A stretch of 64,000 nucleotides of DNA from contig NZ_CP113060.1 in the NCBI RefSeq assembly GCF_026625725.1, positions 1,246,001-1,310,000 on the forward strand, written 5' to 3'. The notes beneath the pieces are model-generated. The model did not search any database. It saw nothing but the letters and a program-made list of their open reading frames with translations, and was not told the origin of the DNA. This document shows, in pieces, positions 53,560-63,581 of this stretch. Every line of letters begins with the position of its first letter. Positions within the stretch are counted from its first letter, which is position 1. The position numbers and the translations under genes are program-made. Source of the stretch: Pseudomonas sp. SL4(2022) (GTDB taxonomy: Bacteria; Pseudomonadota; Gammaproteobacteria; Pseudomonadales; Pseudomonadaceae).

Positions 53560-54193
53560 AGGCACGACGCCCCCGATTTGAGTGCGCCACCAAAGACAGC
53601 CGCACGGCCTGGCTGCGCGCAACCGATAACCCGCGGTATAACGCGCAGGGCAAGGTGGTTGGCGTGATCAAGTTCGCCAGTGACATCACGGCCCAAATCG
53701 AACATTGCGAGACCGACACCAGTGCCGTGGAAGGGGCAAAAGGGTTCAGGATACGGTAGATGTGGTGCGCTCGATTGCCGGCGAACTGGGCACCGTATCC
53801 ACCAACATCCATGCACTGAGCCACCAGTCGGAACGCATCAGCAGCATTGTCCAGGTCATCCGCAGCATTGCCGAACAGACCAGCCTGCTGGCCCTCAACG
53901 CCACGATTGAGGCGCCCGCGTCGGCGATCAAGACCGCGGCTTCGCAGTGGTTGCCGATGAGGTGCGCAGCCTGACAGCAAGAACCAGCCAGACCGGTGGA
54001 AATCAACGATGTGATGCAACAGAACCAGAACCTGGCACAGCAGGCAGTCGCTGGCATGACCGGCAGCCTGGGCAGTGCCGAACGCGGGGGGGGAACTGGC
54101 CAACCCCGCGGTGAGCTGATGCTGCAAATTCGCAGCGAAGCACAGCGGGTCGTGGATGCCATCGCACAATTCACCCACGCCATTCAGGACTGA
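53560..54193 (+). pseudogene. Decayed PAS-type methyl-accepting chemotaxis protein
   Basis: Remnants of one gene lie in three frames. The first fragment has a PAS end, WLRATDNPRYNAQGKVVGVIK then FASDITAQIE. The second has the signalling hairpin, IVQVIRSIAEQTSLLALNATIEA. The third resumes after an indel near 53920 as RGFAVVADEVRSLTARTSQT and, after a further break near 53995, EINDVMQQNQNLAQQAVAG and a normal-looking C-terminus ending at 54193. At least three frameshifts and a missing 5' half make it non-functional. It interrupts the usual phaD-phaF junction. Confidence 0.85.
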
Positions 54194-54234
54194 CAAGCCT
54201 GACCGATGCGGCCCAGACGCAGCCCCCGCCTAAA

Positions 54235-54267
54235 CGCAAACGCCCGGCACGAAGCCGGGCGTTTGCG
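54235..54267 (-). terminator. Terminator between the MCP pseudogene and phaF
   Basis: CGCAAACGCCCGGC-ACGAA-GCCGGGCGTTTGCG, a 14-bp stem beginning 17 bp past the phaF stop. The minus-strand continuation GTTTAGGC gives only a short T-run. It may act on both strands. Confidence 0.75.
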
Positions 54268-54283
54268 TTGACTGCTGCGCGTC

Positions 54284-55042
54284 TTACGACTGGGCGGCAG
54301 GTGTTACTGGTGCAGCAGGTGCAGCGGCCGGCGCAGGAACCGCAGCGGCTACCGGGGCAGCAGCGGGTTTGGCAACTGCAGGCTTGGCGGCGGGTTTAGC
54401 AGCAGCCTTGGCGGCCGGCTTGGCAGCCGGTTTCGCCGCGGGTTTAGCAGCCGGCTTGGCGGCAGCTTTGGCAGCGGGTTTAGCCGCTGGCTTGGCCGCA
54501 GCCTTGACCGCCGGTTTGGCAGCCGCTTTAGCAACAGGCTTGGCGGCGGCTTTGGCAGCCGGTTTGGCCGCTGGCTTGGCCACAACTTTCTTCACGGCAG
54601 GCTTGACCGACTTGACCGAAACGCCGGTCAATTGCTCGATCTGCTTAGTCAGGCTTTCGACTTTGGCGTTGAGTGCTTTCACTTCATTGCGGCTCGGTAC
54701 ACCAAGACGCGAAATGGCATTGTTCAAGCGCTTGTCGAACGCCTCTTCCAGCTCGCCCCACTTGCCAATGGCCTTGTCTTTGACTTCGTCAACTTTCGAC
54801 TTGGCGCTGTCCACTTTCGAACCCACAGTGGACTTCACCGCGCCAACTTGCTTGTCGACTTCAGTCTTGGCCAGTTTTTCAGCTTTCTCGCCGTCCTTGA
54901 CCAGCGTATCGAACAGCTTGTTGCCGTCCTTGCTGACCTTGGAGTAGGCACCCAAACCGGCCAGCCAGATTTGACGCGAGTATTTCTCTACTTCGCCGAT
55001 CCAGGAAGTGGTTTGCTTTTCGGTTTTCTTCTTAACAGCCAT
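54284..55042 (-). CDS. phaF: PHA granule phasin with histone-like tail
   Basis: The 252-residue protein has an N-terminal phasin domain (about 10-140) with amphipathic helix and leucine-zipper-like coil that coats PHA granules, and a C-terminal (A)AAKP-repeat histone-H1-like DNA-binding region (about 155-228). PhaF links granules to the nucleoid and helps share them at division. It follows phaI after 10 bp and reads opposite to phaC1ZC2D. Confidence 0.95.
   Translation of the reverse strand: MAVKKKTEKQTTSWIGEVEKYSRQIWLAGLGAYSKVSKDGNKLFDTLVKDGEKAEKLAKTEVDKQVGAVKSTVGSKVDSAKSKVDEVKDKAIGKWGELEEAFDKRLNNAISRLGVPSRNEVKALNAKVESLTKQIEQLTGVSVKSVKPAVKKVVAKPAAKPAAKAAAKPVAKAAAKPAVKAAAKPAAKPAAKAAAKPAAKPAAKPAAKPAAKAAAKPAAKPAVAKPAAAPVAAAVPAPAAAPAAPVTPAAQS
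54359..54580 (-). repeat. AAKP tandem-repeat tract inside phaF
   Basis: The tract encodes about 75 residues built from AAKP, AAAKP and AVKAAAKP units. Such near-identical DNA repeats are prone to expansion or contraction, so repeat number is expected to vary between strains. Confidence 0.9.
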
Positions 55043-55052
55043 CCTGCTCTCC

Positions 55053-55496
55053 TTACTTGGTACGCGCGACGTGCTCGAGCAACGCGCTCAGCTCATCCAG
55101 CTTAGCAGACAGTGCTTCCACGTCTTGTTTGGACGGAATGCCCAGACGATTCAGGGCGCTGGCAACACGGTTGTCGAAGGCTTTCTCGATCTTGTCGAGC
55201 TGCACTTCGACCTTGCCTTTGACGCTGCTGACGTTACTGGTGACGGTGCTCTTGACGCTGTCGATCTGGCTGTTGGCGGCGTCAACTTGTTCGTTGACCA
55301 GCTTCTTGCCTTGTTTCTCAACGCCTTCACCGCTCTTCACCAGTTCTTTGAAGTACTCGGCGCCTTCCTGACCCGCCTTGGCGTATGCGCCCAGACCTGC
55401 CAGCCAGATTTTGCGGGCGTAGACTTTGGCGTCGCTCAGCACGCTGGTGCTTTCTTCAACGACGGCAGTTTTCTTTTTAACGGCAACTTTCGACAT
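55053..55496 (-). CDS. phaI: PHA granule phasin
   Basis: The 147-residue phasin parallels the N-terminal half of PhaF: YARKIWLAGLGAYAKAGQEG and a coiled C-terminal half (LGIPSKQDVEALSAKLDELSALLEHVA). It lacks the Lys-rich DNA-binding tail. The start MSKVAVKKKT was preferred to an ATG four codons upstream. It is the first gene of the phaIF operon; GGTGCACC overlapping its leader recurs in part about 50 bp further upstream and may be regulatory. Confidence 0.95.
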   Translation of the reverse strand: MSKVAVKKKTAVVEESTSVLSDAKVYARKIWLAGLGAYAKAGQEGAEYFKELVKSGEGVEKQGKKLVNEQVDAANSQIDSVKSTVTSNVSSVKGKVEVQLDKIEKAFDNRVASALNRLGIPSKQDVEALSAKLDELSALLEHVARTK

Positions 55497-55695
55497 GGTG
55501 CACCTCACTCTTTATGTTTCGAGGAAACGCCCACGTAATGCAGGCTTAGGTGCACGGTATCGATGAAAATTAGAAACCGCATACTAAGCGTGAGAAAAAA
55601 TGCCGGGGCCGTCTTGAGCCGAGCGCAGCAACGGCCCGGAGGGTGGCTGCCTGGGGTGTCTCATGAAAACGGCCAAGGTGTCTTCAGACGACACC

Positions 55696-55974
55696 TCACG
55701 CCCGCAGATTCTTGTCCAGCACGTCTTCGATTTCGCGTTTGATGGTGCCGCTCATGGCCGACAGCAACAATCCCAGGCTGAGTTGCACGCGCACGCTGTC
55801 GTCATGCACATCAATGCGGCCATCAGCACCGCTGCGTTTGAACTCCAGGCTGTCGCCGTTCCAGCGGTAACGCACGTCGTATTCTCGCGCCAGGCGCTCG
55901 GCCAGTTGTTCGGCTTTTTCGCGGGCAACCTCGCGCCCCAGGGAATGGGGTCGTTCAATGGTGATCTTGGCCAT
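55696..55974 (-). CDS. Polyhydroxyalkanoic acid system family protein
   Basis: The 92-residue protein carries the PHA-granule-region family pattern: ITIERPHSLGREVAREKAEQLAERLA, YDVRYRWNGDSLEFKRSGADGRIDV and SLGLLLSAMSGTIKREIEDVL. It is found beside pha clusters; the mechanism is unknown. It lies between phaI and ubiE and is transcribed toward phaI. Confidence 0.85.
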   Translation of the reverse strand: MAKITIERPHSLGREVAREKAEQLAERLAREYDVRYRWNGDSLEFKRSGADGRIDVHDDSVRVQLSLGLLLSAMSGTIKREIEDVLDKNLRA

Positions 55975-56179
55975 GGCATTTCTCCTCGCCCGTTAACTGC
56001 GACCTTAAGTCGCTGCGACTATAGCAAGGCTGCAAGGCGCAAGCTGCACGCAACGTCAGTGTTCCACCCACGGCACAACTTTGTGGTTTGCCGCCGCACG
56101 GCCCAAACCCAGCGGGGCTTTTTGGGTTTAGAATGAGCGCCACTTTGGATGCAGCCTCTCTGTTTTAGGAAAGGGCAAG

Positions 56180-56950
56180 ATGAACGACCCGCGCAACAGC
56201 AGCGACAGCGAACCCACCACACACTTTGGTTTCCAGAGCGTGCCGGAAAGCCAGAAGGCGGAGAAAGTCGCCGAGGTGTTCCATTCGGTGGCCGCCAAAT
56301 ACGACTTGATGAACGACGTGCTGTCCGGCGGCATGCACCGCCTGTGGAAGCGTTTCACCATCGAACTGTCGGGTGTGCGCAGCGGTAACCGGGTACTGGA
56401 TATTGCCGGCGGTACGGGTGATCTGACCCGCAAGTTCTCCAGCCTGGTCGGTCCAACTGGCGAAGTGGTGCTGGCCGACATCAACGAATCCATGCTCAAG
56501 GTGGGCCGCGACCGCCTGCTCGACAAGGGCGTGGCCGGCAACGTCAACTTCGTTCAGGCTGATGCAGAAAAGCTGCCGTTCCCGGATAACCACTTCGACG
56601 TGGTGACCATCGCCTTCGGCCTGCGCAACGTGACGCACAAGGAAGATGCCATCCGCTCGATGCTGCGCGTGCTCAAGCCCGGCGGCCGCTTGCTGATTCT
56701 GGAGTTTTCCAAACCGTCCAGCCCGCTGCTGTCGAAGTTCTACGACGCCTACTCGTTCAAGTTCATGCCGCTGGCCGGCAAGCTGATCACCAACGATGCC
56801 GACAGCTACCGCTACCTGGCCGAGTCGATCCGCATGCACCCGGATCAGAACACCCTCAAGGCGATGATGGTCGAAGCCGGCTTCGAGCGCGTCACCTACC
56901 ACAACATGACCGGCGGCATCGTCGCCCTGCACCGCGGCCTCAAGCCCTGA
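56180..56950 (+). CDS. ubiE: Ubiquinone/menaquinone biosynthesis C-methyltransferase
   Basis: The 256-residue SAM-dependent methyltransferase has the class I motif [12 protein letters not shown] and the UbiE signatures [17 protein letters not shown] and [12 protein letters not shown]. It methylates the ubiquinone ring. The TGATG overlap couples it to ubiJ. GGAAAGGGC precedes the start. Confidence 0.97.
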   Translation: MNDPRNSSDSEPTTHFGFQSVPESQKAEKVAEVFHSVAAKYDLMNDVLSGGMHRLWKRFTIELSGVRSGNRVLDIAGGTGDLTRKFSSLVGPTGEVVLADINESMLKVGRDRLLDKGVAGNVNFVQADAEKLPFPDNHFDVVTIAFGLRNVTHKEDAIRSMLRVLKPGGRLLILEFSKPSSPLLSKFYDAYSFKFMPLAGKLITNDADSYRYLAESIRMHPDQNTLKAMMVEAGFERVTYHNMTGGIVALHRGLKP

Positions 56951-57567
56951 TGCTGCTCACCGGGCTGCTGGCTGGGGTTGAACTCGGCCTCAATCGTGTA
57001 CTGGCCATGGACAGCACCGCGCTGCCACGGCTGGCCCGCTTGAGCGGTCGGGTGATTGCCGTGGAATGCGCCGCACCAGCGCTGCAACTGTTTATTCTGC
57101 CTAGCGCCAGCGGTCTTCAACTGGCCGCACAATGGGGCGGTGAGGCCGATTGCCAGTTGCGCGCATCCGCCGCCAGCCTGCTGCGCCTGGCCACCAGCAA
57201 GGACAAAACCAGCATCCTGCACAGCCCTGACGTCACGCTGGACGGCGACAGCGCTGCCCTGCTGGAGTTGGCAGGCATCCTTCAGGACCTGGAGTTGGAC
57301 TGGGAATACGAGCTGTCACGCTGGCTCGGCCCGGTCGGCAGCCAGCTGCTCGGCGGCCACCTGCGCAGCCGACTCAACTGGACCAGCCAGGCCCTCGACA
57401 GCCTGCGCCTGAACCTGGCCGACTACCTCAGCGAAGAATCCCGCAGCCTGGTTGGCCAGCGCGAAGCCGATGCGCGCTTCGCCGAACTGGATCAGCTCAA
57501 GCTGTCCCTTGATCGACTCGACGCGCGCATCGAGCGCCTCGCCCAACGCCATAAGCCCATCGCATGA
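56950..57567 (+). CDS. ubiJ: Ubiquinone biosynthesis accessory factor, SCP2 domain
   Basis: The 205-residue protein has an N-terminal sterol-carrier-2-like lipid-binding domain (about 15-120) and a C-terminal coiled coil (about 150-200, [22 protein letters not shown]). UbiJ scaffolds the soluble Ubi complex. Both ends overlap neighbours (ubiE by 1 bp, ubiB by 4 bp), giving a tightly coupled operon. Confidence 0.93.
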   Translation: MLLTGLLAGVELGLNRVLAMDSTALPRLARLSGRVIAVECAAPALQLFILPSASGLQLAAQWGGEADCQLRASAASLLRLATSKDKTSILHSPDVTLDGDSAALLELAGILQDLELDWEYELSRWLGPVGSQLLGGHLRSRLNWTSQALDSLRLNLADYLSEESRSLVGQREADARFAELDQLKLSLDRLDARIERLAQRHKPIA

Positions 57568-59153
57568 AGCTGCTAGCCCTGCGTCGCCTGCTGCGTATCC
57601 AGAGCGTGATTGTTCGTTATCAACTGGATGATCTGCTGTTCGACATGCCGCTGCCCTTCTGGGCGCGTCTGTTGCGCTACGCACTGCCCTGGCGCTGGCT
57701 GCCACGGCGCCCAATGGTGCTGTCGCGCGGCGCACGCCTGCGTTTGGCACTGGAAGAGCTGGGGCCCATTTTCATCAAATTCGGCCAGGTCCTCTCCACC
57801 CGCCGCGACCTGCTGCCGCTGGACATCGCTGACGAACTGGCCAAGCTGCAGGATCAGGTGCCACCCTTTGACCCGGCCAAGGCGCAAGCGCTGATCGAAG
57901 CGCAACTGGGGGCCAAGGTCAGCGACGTGTTCGCCCGCTTTGATGCCCTGCCATTGGCGTCAGCCTCAGTGGCTCAGGTGCATGCCGCGCAGCTGAAAAG
58001 TGGCGAAGAAGTGGTGGTCAAGGTGATTCGCCCCGGCCTGAAGCCGGTGATCGAGCAAGACATCGCCTGGCTGTTCCTGCTGGCCAAATTGGCCGAACGC
58101 GCCTCCGCCGATGCCCGCCGTCTGCGCCCGGTGGAAGTGGTCAGCGACTACCAGAAAACCATCATCGATGAACTCGATCTGCTGCGTGAAGCGGCCAACG
58201 CCAGCCAGTTGCGGCGCAACTTCGAAGGCTCGCCGCTGCTCTACGTGCCGCAGGTGTATTGGGACTATTGCCGGCCCAAAGTGCTGGTCATGGAGCGCAT
58301 TTACGGTATTCAGGTCACCGATCTGGACACCTTGGCCGACCAACGCACCGACATGAAAAAACTGGCCGAACGCGGCGTAGAAATCTTCTTCACCCAGGTG
58401 TTCCGCGACAGCTTCTTCCACGCCGACATGCACCCCGGCAACATCTTCGTCAGCACGCGCACGCCGTGGAACCCGCAGTACATCGCCATCGACTGCGGCA
58501 TCATCGGCAGCCTCACCGCAGAAGATCAGGACTACCTGGCGCGTAACCTGATCGCCTTCTTCAAGCGTGACTACCGCCGCGTGGCGCAGCTGCATATTGA
58601 TTCCGGCTGGGTGCCGGCAGAAACCCAAATCAATGATTTCGAGGCCGCGATCCGCACCGTGTGCGAGCCGATCTTTGAAAAGCCGCTCAAAGACATCTCC
58701 TTCGGCCAGGTGCTGCTACGCCTGTTCCAGACCGCACGGCGCTTCAATATGGAAGTGCAGCCGCAGCTGGTGCTGCTGCAAAAGACCCTGCTGAATATCG
58801 AAGGCCTGGGCCGCCAGCTGTACCCGGACCTGGACCTGTGGAGCACCGCGCAGCCATTCCTGGAGCGTTGGATGCGTGAACGCATCAGCCCGCTGCATCT
58901 GCTGCGCAACCTGCAATTGCAGGCCGAGCAGGTACCGCACCTGTCGCAGATTGCCCGCGATGCGCTGGAGCGCCTCAACCAGCCCGCAGCCAGTCGCCAG
59001 TCACAGCCTACGAGCGGGCGCCAATGGCCCGCCCGCTTGCTCGGCGCGGCGCTGATCGCGGGGGCGGCCACCCAGGGTCTGGTGCTGAGCCTGAGCGTCT
59101 GGCCCAGCTGGCTGATGCTGGCGGGCGGTCTCTATCTGGTGCTGCGCCGATAG
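57564..59153 (+). CDS. ubiB: Atypical kinase-like ubiquinone biosynthesis protein
   Basis: The 529-residue protein shows the UbiB/ABC1/ADCK signatures: the KxGQ motif as [29 protein letters not shown] and [10 protein letters not shown] (catalytic loop), and IDCGIIGSL in place of the kinase DFG. Two hydrophobic C-terminal helices ([19 protein letters not shown] and [12 protein letters not shown]) anchor it to the membrane. It is required for ubiquinone synthesis through lipid-linked ATPase activity. Confidence 0.96.
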   Translation: MKLLALRRLLRIQSVIVRYQLDDLLFDMPLPFWARLLRYALPWRWLPRRPMVLSRGARLRLALEELGPIFIKFGQVLSTRRDLLPLDIADELAKLQDQVPPFDPAKAQALIEAQLGAKVSDVFARFDALPLASASVAQVHAAQLKSGEEVVVKVIRPGLKPVIEQDIAWLFLLAKLAERASADARRLRPVEVVSDYQKTIIDELDLLREAANASQLRRNFEGSPLLYVPQVYWDYCRPKVLVMERIYGIQVTDLDTLADQRTDMKKLAERGVEIFFTQVFRDSFFHADMHPGNIFVSTRTPWNPQYIAIDCGIIGSLTAEDQDYLARNLIAFFKRDYRRVAQLHIDSGWVPAETQINDFEAAIRTVCEPIFEKPLKDISFGQVLLRLFQTARRFNMEVQPQLVLLQKTLLNIEGLGRQLYPDLDLWSTAQPFLERWMRERISPLHLLRNLQLQAEQVPHLSQIARDALERLNQPAASRQSQPTSGRQWPARLLGAALIAGAATQGLVLSLSVWPSWLMLAGGLYLVLRR

Positions 59154-59220
59154 CCACACCGGGTGTGCACTGGCACACTAGCCTTCTGAATCAGACAGCC
59201 CGAGATGGGCGGAACTTGTA

Positions 59221-59622
59221 ATGACTGACTGGCTCGACGAAATCAACTGGAACAGCGACGGCCTGGTGCCGGCCATCGCTCAGGACCACAAGACCGGCCG
59301 TGTGCTGATGATGGCCTGGATGAACCGTGAAGCCCTGAGCCTGACGGCCAGCGAGCAGCGTGCCATCTACTGGTCACGCTCGCGCGGCAAACTCTGGCGC
59401 AAGGGTGAAGAATCCGGTCATGTGCAGAAACTGCATGAGATACGCCTGGACTGCGACGCTGACGTGATCATTCTGATGGTTGAGCAGCTGGGCGGTATTG
59501 CCTGCCACACCGGCCGCGAGAGCTGCTTTTACCGGGTGTTCGAGAATGGCACCTGGAAAACGGTCGAAGCAGTACTGAAAGACCCGCACGCCATCTACAG
59601 CGCAGGACATACCCATGAGTGA
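59221..59622 (+). CDS. hisI: Phosphoribosyl-AMP cyclohydrolase
   Basis: The 133-residue monofunctional enzyme performs the third step of histidine synthesis. Zinc-site motifs CDADVI and [10 protein letters not shown] are present, with [17 protein letters not shown]. It overlaps hisE by 8 bp. In enteric bacteria the two activities are fused; here they are separate, as in other pseudomonads. Confidence 0.96.
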   Translation: MTDWLDEINWNSDGLVPAIAQDHKTGRVLMMAWMNREALSLTASEQRAIYWSRSRGKLWRKGEESGHVQKLHEIRLDCDADVIILMVEQLGGIACHTGRESCFYRVFENGTWKTVEAVLKDPHAIYSAGHTHE

Positions 59623-59962
59623 TTCGGCCATGACTGATACCCTGAGCCGCCTGGCCGAGGTGCTGGAGTCGCGCAAAGGCGCGGCCGCCGACAGCTCCTA
59701 TGTCGCCAGCCTATACCACAAGGGCTTGAACAAGATTCTGGAAAAGGTCGGCGAGGAGTCGGTGGAAACCATCCTTGCCGCCAAAGACGCAGCCGTCAGC
59801 GGCGACTGCAGCAATGTGATCTATGAAACCGCCGACCTGTGGTTCCATAGCCTGGTCATGCTGGCCGCCCTCGGCCAGCATCCGCAGGCGGTACTGGATG
59901 AACTGGACCGGCGTTTCGGTCTGTCCGGGCACGCGGAAAAAGCCGCGCGCGACACCAACTAA
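59615..59962 (+). CDS. hisE: Phosphoribosyl-ATP pyrophosphatase
   Basis: The 115-residue MazG-fold enzyme performs the second step of histidine synthesis. The helical motif [15 protein letters not shown] and [14 protein letters not shown] carry the metal ligands. The start may be MSDSAM or the second Met six codons in. It is followed by tatA after 23 bp. Confidence 0.95.
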   Translation: MSDSAMTDTLSRLAEVLESRKGAAADSSYVASLYHKGLNKILEKVGEESVETILAAKDAAVSGDCSNVIYETADLWFHSLVMLAALGQHPQAVLDELDRRFGLSGHAEKAARDTN

Positions 59963-59985
59963 TCAATCTTAGAGGAGCGCCGTTC

Positions 59986-60261
59986 ATGGGTATTTTCGAT
60001 TGGAAACACTGGGTAGTCATTCTTATCGTGGTGATCCTGGTGTTCGGCACCAAAAAACTGAAGAACCTTGGCTCTGACCTGGGCGAAACCATCAAAGGTT
60101 TCCGTAAGGCGATGAACACCGATGAAGACGCGGAAAAGGCCGAACCACAGCCAGCCCCAGCGCCGCACCCAGCGCCGCAGGCACACACCGCTCCTCTTCA
60201 TCAGCCGCAGACCATCGACGGGCACGCGCAAAAAGTCGAAGAACCTGCCCGTAAAGACTGA
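59986..60261 (+). CDS. tatA: Sec-independent translocase subunit TatA
   Basis: The 91-residue protein has one N-terminal transmembrane helix ([14 protein letters not shown]), the [24 protein letters not shown] amphipathic region and a disordered Pro/Ala/His-rich tail. It forms the pore of the twin-arginine pathway that exports folded proteins. An AGAGGAG ribosome-binding site precedes it. Confidence 0.96.
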   Translation: MGIFDWKHWVVILIVVILVFGTKKLKNLGSDLGETIKGFRKAMNTDEDAEKAEPQPAPAPHPAPQAHTAPLHQPQTIDGHAQKVEEPARKD

Positions 60262-60270
60262 GTCCACGCC

Positions 60271-60615
60271 ATGTTCGATATCGGTTTTTCCGAATTAGTG
60301 CTCGTAGGCGTAGTCGCCCTGGTGGTGCTTGGCCCGGACCGCCTGCCCGGCGCCGTGCGCACTGCGGGCCTATGGATCGGCCGCCTGAAACGCAGTTTCC
60401 TGTCGATCAAGCAGGAAGTGGAGCGCGAGATCGGTGCCGACGAAATCCGTCGGCAACTGCATAACGAACAGATTCTCGACCTGGAGCGGGAAATGCAGGC
60501 GATGAAGCAGAGCCTTATCGCCCCCGCCACGCCCGTCGAAAGCAGTGTAACTGCAACTGAAACCAGCCTGACGACGCCCACCGCCGCCAGCCAGGACAAG
60601 ACCCCACAACCATGA
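60271..60615 (+). CDS. tatB: Sec-independent translocase subunit TatB
   Basis: The 114-residue protein begins [21 protein letters not shown] and continues [12 protein letters not shown], diagnostic for TatB, with an amphipathic helix and polar tail. It overlaps tatC by 4 bp (ATGA). Confidence 0.96.
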   Translation: MFDIGFSELVLVGVVALVVLGPDRLPGAVRTAGLWIGRLKRSFLSIKQEVEREIGADEIRRQLHNEQILDLEREMQAMKQSLIAPATPVESSVTATETSLTTPTAASQDKTPQP

Positions 60616-61406
60616 GTCGACTACCGGAAAGCGACCAGGAAATGCCCCTGGTGTCGCACCTGACCGAACTGCGCTCGCGCCTGCTGCGCTGCGTAGTGGC
60701 GGTCTTGTTGCTATTCGCAGGGCTGTTCTACTTCGCCCAGGACATCTACACCATTGTTTCCGCGCCGCTGCGCGCCTACCTGCCGGAAGGCGCGACGATG
60801 ATCGCCACCGGGGTCGCCTCGCCATTTCTCACCCCGTTCAAACTCACCGCCTGGATCGCACTGTTTCTCAGCGTGCCGGTGATCCTGCATCAGATCTGGG
60901 GCTTTATCGCACCCGGTCTGTACAAGCATGAAAAGCGCATCGCCATGCCGCTGCTGGTTTCCAGCATCATCCTGTTTTACAGCGGCATGGCTTTCGCCTA
61001 TTTCCTGGTGTTCCCGATCATTTTCCATTTCTTCGCCAGCGTGACCCCCGAAGGCGTGGCGATGATGACCGACATCAACGAATACCTGGACTTTGTCCTC
61101 ACCCTGTTCTTCGCCTTTGGTGTGGCATTCGAGATCCCTGTCGCGACCTTCCTGCTGATCTGGGTCGGCATCGTCGACGTCGATACCCTGCGCAAGAGCC
61201 GGCCGTATGTGATCGTCGGCTGCTTTGTAGTCGGTATGGTGCTAACGCCGCCAGATATCTTCTCGCAGACCCTGCTGGCCGTGCCCATGTGGCTGCTGTT
61301 CGAGGCCGGCGTGTTGTGCGGCAGCATGATCAAGCGGCGCGATGAGCATGAGCTGGACGAAACCACGCGAGAGACCGAAGACCAGCCGCCAGCCCCACTG
61401 CCGTGA
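60612..61406 (+). CDS. tatC: Sec-independent translocase subunit TatC
   Basis: The 264-residue polytopic protein has the [12 protein letters not shown] start motif, [33 protein letters not shown] and six transmembrane segments. It recognises twin-arginine signal peptides. Its stop overlaps rsmE by 4 bp. Confidence 0.97.
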   Translation: MSRLPESDQEMPLVSHLTELRSRLLRCVVAVLLLFAGLFYFAQDIYTIVSAPLRAYLPEGATMIATGVASPFLTPFKLTAWIALFLSVPVILHQIWGFIAPGLYKHEKRIAMPLLVSSIILFYSGMAFAYFLVFPIIFHFFASVTPEGVAMMTDINEYLDFVLTLFFAFGVAFEIPVATFLLIWVGIVDVDTLRKSRPYVIVGCFVVGMVLTPPDIFSQTLLAVPMWLLFEAGVLCGSMIKRRDEHELDETTRETEDQPPAPLP

Positions 61407-62110
61407 ACCTGCTGCTGCTGGAAGACGGCGACTTTATCGCCGAGGACTGCGTACGGCTAAGCGGCCGCCGCCTCAAGCACCTGCAGGAAGTGCACCGCGC
61501 CGAAGCGGGCGACAGCCTGCGCGTCGGCCGCCTGAATGGCCTGATGGGCAGCGGCCAATTGCTGCGCCTGGATGCAGAAGAAGCCGAGCTGTCTGTGCAA
61601 CTCAACCAGCCACCGCCAGTGAAACTACCCCTGACCCTGCTGCTCGCCCTGCCTCGGCCGAAGATGCTGCGCCGCGTGCTGCAAACCGTCAGCAGCATGG
61701 GCGTGTCACGGCTGGTGCTGCTGAACAGCTACCGGGTGGAAAAAAGCTTCTGGCAAACACCTTTCCTCGAGCCCGCTGCCATTCGCGAACAGCTGATCCT
61801 CGGCCTGGAGCAAGCCCGCGATACGGTGCTGCCCGAGGTCACCCTCGAGAAACGCTTCAAGCCCTTTGTCGAAGACCAGCTGCCGGGTATTGCCGCCGGC
61901 ACCCTGGGCCTGGTCGGCCATCCTGGCGACTACCCGGCCTGCCCGCGAGCCGTCGAACAGGCCGTCACATTGGCCATCGGCCCGGAAGGCGGCTGGATTC
62001 CCTACGAAGTGGAAAAGCTCCAGCACGCCGGCCTGCAACCGGTTCAACTAGGCGCGCGGATTCTGCGGGTGGAAACAGCGGTTACTGCCTTGCTCGCGCG
62101 ACTTTTTTAA
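61403..62110 (+). CDS. rsmE: 16S rRNA m3U1498 methyltransferase
   Basis: The 235-residue SPOUT methyltransferase has an N-terminal PUA-like domain ([12 protein letters not shown]) and the C-terminal knot with [14 protein letters not shown] and [17 protein letters not shown]. The GTG start overlaps the tatC stop. Confidence 0.94.
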   Translation: MNLLLLEDGDFIAEDCVRLSGRRLKHLQEVHRAEAGDSLRVGRLNGLMGSGQLLRLDAEEAELSVQLNQPPPVKLPLTLLLALPRPKMLRRVLQTVSSMGVSRLVLLNSYRVEKSFWQTPFLEPAAIREQLILGLEQARDTVLPEVTLEKRFKPFVEDQLPGIAAGTLGLVGHPGDYPACPRAVEQAVTLAIGPEGGWIPYEVEKLQHAGLQPVQLGARILRVETAVTALLARLF

Positions 62111-62359
62111 CCACACATCCATGAGCCGTAGGATGGAAAGCCTTTACTCCATTCACCCCCCACAGCGGCCGATGGATAAACAGCGCATCATCCACCCTAC
62201 TCGTTGCAACCGGCTCACCACAGTCAACTGAAAGGCTCAAAGAACACCCGAAGAGCAGCAGCGAAGAAGACACCAAACGCAACGGGGGCGGCAGCGAAAT
62301 GCAACTCCGGCCAGAATCAGCAGGGCTTTCTGGTCGCAGCCCTGCGCCGCTGAAATGCC

Positions 62360-62920
62360 TTAGAGCAGGCTGACGAACAGTCGTGTCACCTGCTCGGTCA
62401 ATTCATCTGTTCCCAGGGCCTCGCTCAGTTGCTGCTCCTGCAGCAGATGAGCAAGACCATGCACCAGGCTCCATGCCGCCAGGGTCGCGACCGGCTGAGC
62501 GCGCTGTGGCGCGGCCACCTGCACGGCCGCGGCCAAACGCGCGTGCAAGGCCGCCGAGGCCTGCTGCAACTCGGGATAACGGCGCTTGTCCAGGGTGGCA
62601 CCGAACATCAACCCAAAATGCCCCGGCTGCGCCAGGGCGAAACGCACATAGCACTGTCCCAGCTCGGCCAGCCCGCCAGACTGCCGGCCCATCTCTTGTC
62701 CCAACTGAACGAACCCCTGGATTGCCAGAGACGCCAGCAGGCTGTCGCGGTCGGCAAAATGGCGGTAGGGCGCGTTATGCGAGACACCCGCTCGACGTGC
62801 GACTTCGCGCAGGCTAATGGATGCCAGCCCTCCTTCAGCCAACAGTTCGGTCGCGGCGAGCAGCAGCGCACCGCGCAACTCTCCATGGTGATAGGGCTGT
62901 TCCTGCTTGCGTGTTGACAC
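62360..62920 (-). CDS. TetR-family regulator
   Basis: The 186-residue protein has an N-terminal TetR HTH (ALLLAATELLAEGGLASISLREVARRAGVSHNAPYRHFADRDSLL) and a WHG-type C-terminal ligand domain. The GTG at 62920 is chosen because AAGGAG ends 9 nt upstream; the ATG at 62929 is too close to that site. It is divergent from the DoxX-like gene, the standard geometry for a repressor and its target. Confidence 0.85.
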   Translation of the reverse strand: MSTRKQEQPYHHGELRGALLLAATELLAEGGLASISLREVARRAGVSHNAPYRHFADRDSLLASLAIQGFVQLGQEMGRQSGGLAELGQCYVRFALAQPGHFGLMFGATLDKRRYPELQQASAALHARLAAAVQVAAPQRAQPVATLAAWSLVHGLAHLLQEQQLSEALGTDELTEQVTRLFVSLL

Positions 62921-62923
62921 TGA

Positions 62924-62943
62924 CAACATCTCCTTATATGTTG
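62924..62943. promoter_or_regulatory. Candidate operator of the TetR/DoxX-like divergent pair
   Basis: CAACAT-N8-ATGTTG is an inverted repeat covering the TetR ribosome-binding site. TGTTGAC is also repeated directly at 62912 and 62939. Spacing suits a TetR dimer. Confidence 0.45.
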
Positions 62944-63005
62944 ACGACGCCCACATTATGCCGCGAGCTCGGTTAGCCTTACCAGTCGGCACATTAGGAG
63001 GACTC

Positions 63006-63581
63006 ATGCTATTCATTGCCTTGTTGCTCAGCCTGACTCTACTGGCCGCATTGGCTCACCGTTGCGGCGTCCCTGGCGTGGCTGACTGGCCCCAGCGCAT
63101 GCGCCTGGCCATGGTCGTGGCGCTGCTGATGGCGGGCACCGACCACCTGCTGACGCCCGAGCGTTACCTGGCCATGATGCCGGGCTACCTGCCCTATCCT
63201 TTGCAACTGGTGCTCTTCACTGGCCTGTGCGAACTGGCAGGTGCGATCGGCCTGCTGCTGCCACGCTTCAGGCGCTATGCCGCCATTGCCCTGGCGATTT
63301 ATTTCGTCTGCGTGTTCCCGGCCAATATCAAGAACGCCGTAGATGGATTGCAGGTTGAAGGCCTGCCTGCGGCGACCTGGTACTACTGGCTGCGCCTGCC
63401 CTTTCAGCCGCTGATCATTCTCTGGGCGCTGTACGCCGGTGAGTTGATTGGCCAAGCCAAAACCGATGCTGCGACGCACGGCCCGCAACCCGCCAAGAGG
63501 CCAGAAGCTCAAGCTCACGCCGCACAGGCAGATCGACGTCTGCTCAGCTCTCCAGCAGAAACGTCACCGGCCCGTCATTGA
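63006..63581 (+). CDS. DoxX-like membrane protein
   Basis: The 191-residue inner-membrane protein has five hydrophobic segments in the DoxX-like pattern ([56 protein letters not shown]) and a polar tail from about 155. The start at 63006 has a perfect AGGAGG; the longer ORF begins inside the divergent promoter. Its 3' end overlaps dtd tail-to-tail by 38 bp. Probably controlled by the adjacent TetR protein. Confidence 0.82.
   Translation: MLFIALLLSLTLLAALAHRCGVPGVADWPQRMRLAMVVALLMAGTDHLLTPERYLAMMPGYLPYPLQLVLFTGLCELAGAIGLLLPRFRRYAAIALAIYFVCVFPANIKNAVDGLQVEGLPAATWYYWLRLPFQPLIILWALYAGELIGQAKTDAATHGPQPAKRPEAQAHAAQADRRLLSSPAETSPARH

Noticed and set aside
54349..54947. Plus- and minus-strand ORFs over the AAKP tract
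   Set aside because: The repeat DNA is open in several frames; only the phasin frame has a conserved N-terminal domain.
57316..57750. 144-codon minus-strand ORF across the ubiJ-ubiB junction
   Set aside because: Antisense to two overlapping conserved genes.
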